From an uncultured Bacilli bacterium (lineage in GTDB: Bacteria > Bacillota_I > Bacilli_A > RF39 > UBA660): DNA of 6,096 nucleotides. How positions within the stretch are numbered: position 1 is the stretch's first letter; each line of letters starts with the position of its first letter. The stretch is taken from assembly GCA_934096105.1 (NCBI GenBank), contig CAKOLH010000036.1, positions 1-6,096 of the forward strand, given 5' to 3'. Shown here in pieces: positions 5,854 to 6,096 of the stretch. Position numbers and translations under genes: made by a program. Under the pieces are notes generated by a model that was not told the origin of the DNA, ran no database searches, and was given only the letters and a program-made list of their open reading frames with translations.

Positions 5854-6096
5854 TTATAAACTATTGATGTCATTTTCTATTTCTTTTATTTCTTCAATTG
5901 TTTTGCCAGATATTTTTGAAATAAAATTATAATCAGAGCCTTCGTTTAACATATTGATAACAACTTCTTTAGATTTATCTTCGATGCCTTGTTCGATTCC
6001 TTTTTCAATGCCCTGTTCAATGCCCTGTTCAATACCTTTTTCGATACCTTGTTCCTCAGATGCCTTTAAATCATTATAATACCTTAGTTTATCGTT
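5854..6096 (-). CDS. C-terminal part of an Rpn-like PD-(D/E)XK nuclease family protein (5' end outside window)
   Basis: An open frame enters at the right edge and gives 80 residues ending at TAA (5854-5856). It begins YYNDLKASEEQ after a few residues, then carries six tandem GIE[K/Q/D] tetrapeptides (17-40), and ends in a small helical module, with EVVINMLNEGSDYNFISKISGKTIEEIKEIE resembling a short helix-turn-helix-like tail. From family knowledge, long G-(I/x)-E-(K/Q/x)-G repeats followed by an 'A..ML..G.....I...TG.S.EEI' tail are typical of the C-terminus of Rpn/T_den putative transposases (recombination-promoting nucleases). The catalytic PD-(D/E)XK domain, start and promoter are outside the window, so activity and integrity cannot be judged. 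Other proteins with the same C-terminal repeat exist, hence moderate confidence. Confidence 0.72.
   Translation of the reverse strand, partial: NDKLRYYNDLKASEEQGIEKGIEQGIEQGIEKGIEQGIEDKSKEVVINMLNEGSDYNFISKISGKTIEEIKEIENDINSL
5977..6048 (-). repeat. six tandem 12-nt coding repeats (GIE[K/Q/D])
   Basis: Six in-frame 12-nt units encode GIEK, GIEQ, GIEQ, GIEK, GIEQ, GIED within the Rpn-like C-terminus. The units are near-identical in DNA; the two middle GIEQ copies are most alike. Because each is 12 nt, slippage would change length without breaking the frame. Confidence 0.85.

Noticed and set aside
5854..6096. Insertion sequence or mobile element boundary next to the Rpn-like gene
   Set aside because: No terminal inverted repeats or target-site duplication could be identified within the visible sequence; the other end is outside the window.

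Overview
The window comes from a low-GC bacterium, most likely Bacillota (Firmicutes). Base composition is strongly A+T-rich and codons are A/T-biased. Tryptophan is encoded by TGG and no gene needs TGA read-through, so the standard bacterial code applies. A lipoteichoic-acid-synthase-type membrane enzyme points to a Gram-positive-type envelope. I cannot place it more precisely; an uncultured gut Bacilli or Clostridia relative would fit.

Every convincing gene is on the minus strand, so transcription runs from right to left. At the right edge is the 3' end of a gene (5854-6096) whose C-terminus looks like that of Rpn/PD-(D/E)XK 'putative transposase' nucleases. Its catalytic part lies outside the window. 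Next is a 173-bp intergenic region holding a compact, relatively G+C-rich stretch with strong RNA-like secondary structure (about 5733-5837). I cannot assign it to a known family. A promoter follows it.

The central block is a tight RNA-modification and ribosome-maturation cluster. In transcription order it contains a TrmH/SpoU-family rRNA 2'-O-methyltransferase (4934-5680), rimM (4456-4947, overlapping by 14 nt), trmD (3731-4405), an unrecognised 161-aa protein (3253-3738, overlapping trmD by 8 nt), and tgt (2116-3225). A near-consensus promoter whose -35 box overlaps the end of rimM can drive trmD and the genes after it. A hairpin with a U-tract closes the cluster after tgt. The usual partners of rimM-trmD, the ribosomal protein genes rpsP and rplS, are absent from this stretch. 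TrmH-family, TrmD and Tgt act on RNA bases or riboses and RimM matures the 30S subunit, so the cluster pairs tRNA modification with ribosome quality.

The left third is a separate unit: a five-transmembrane LTA-synthase-family phosphoglycerol transferase (17-1924) with its own promoter (1948-1977) and a probable terminator at the window edge. The 191-bp gap between it and tgt holds that promoter, the tgt terminator, and a second hairpin directly abutting the first. I saw no CRISPR array, tRNA, rRNA or insertion-sequence ends.
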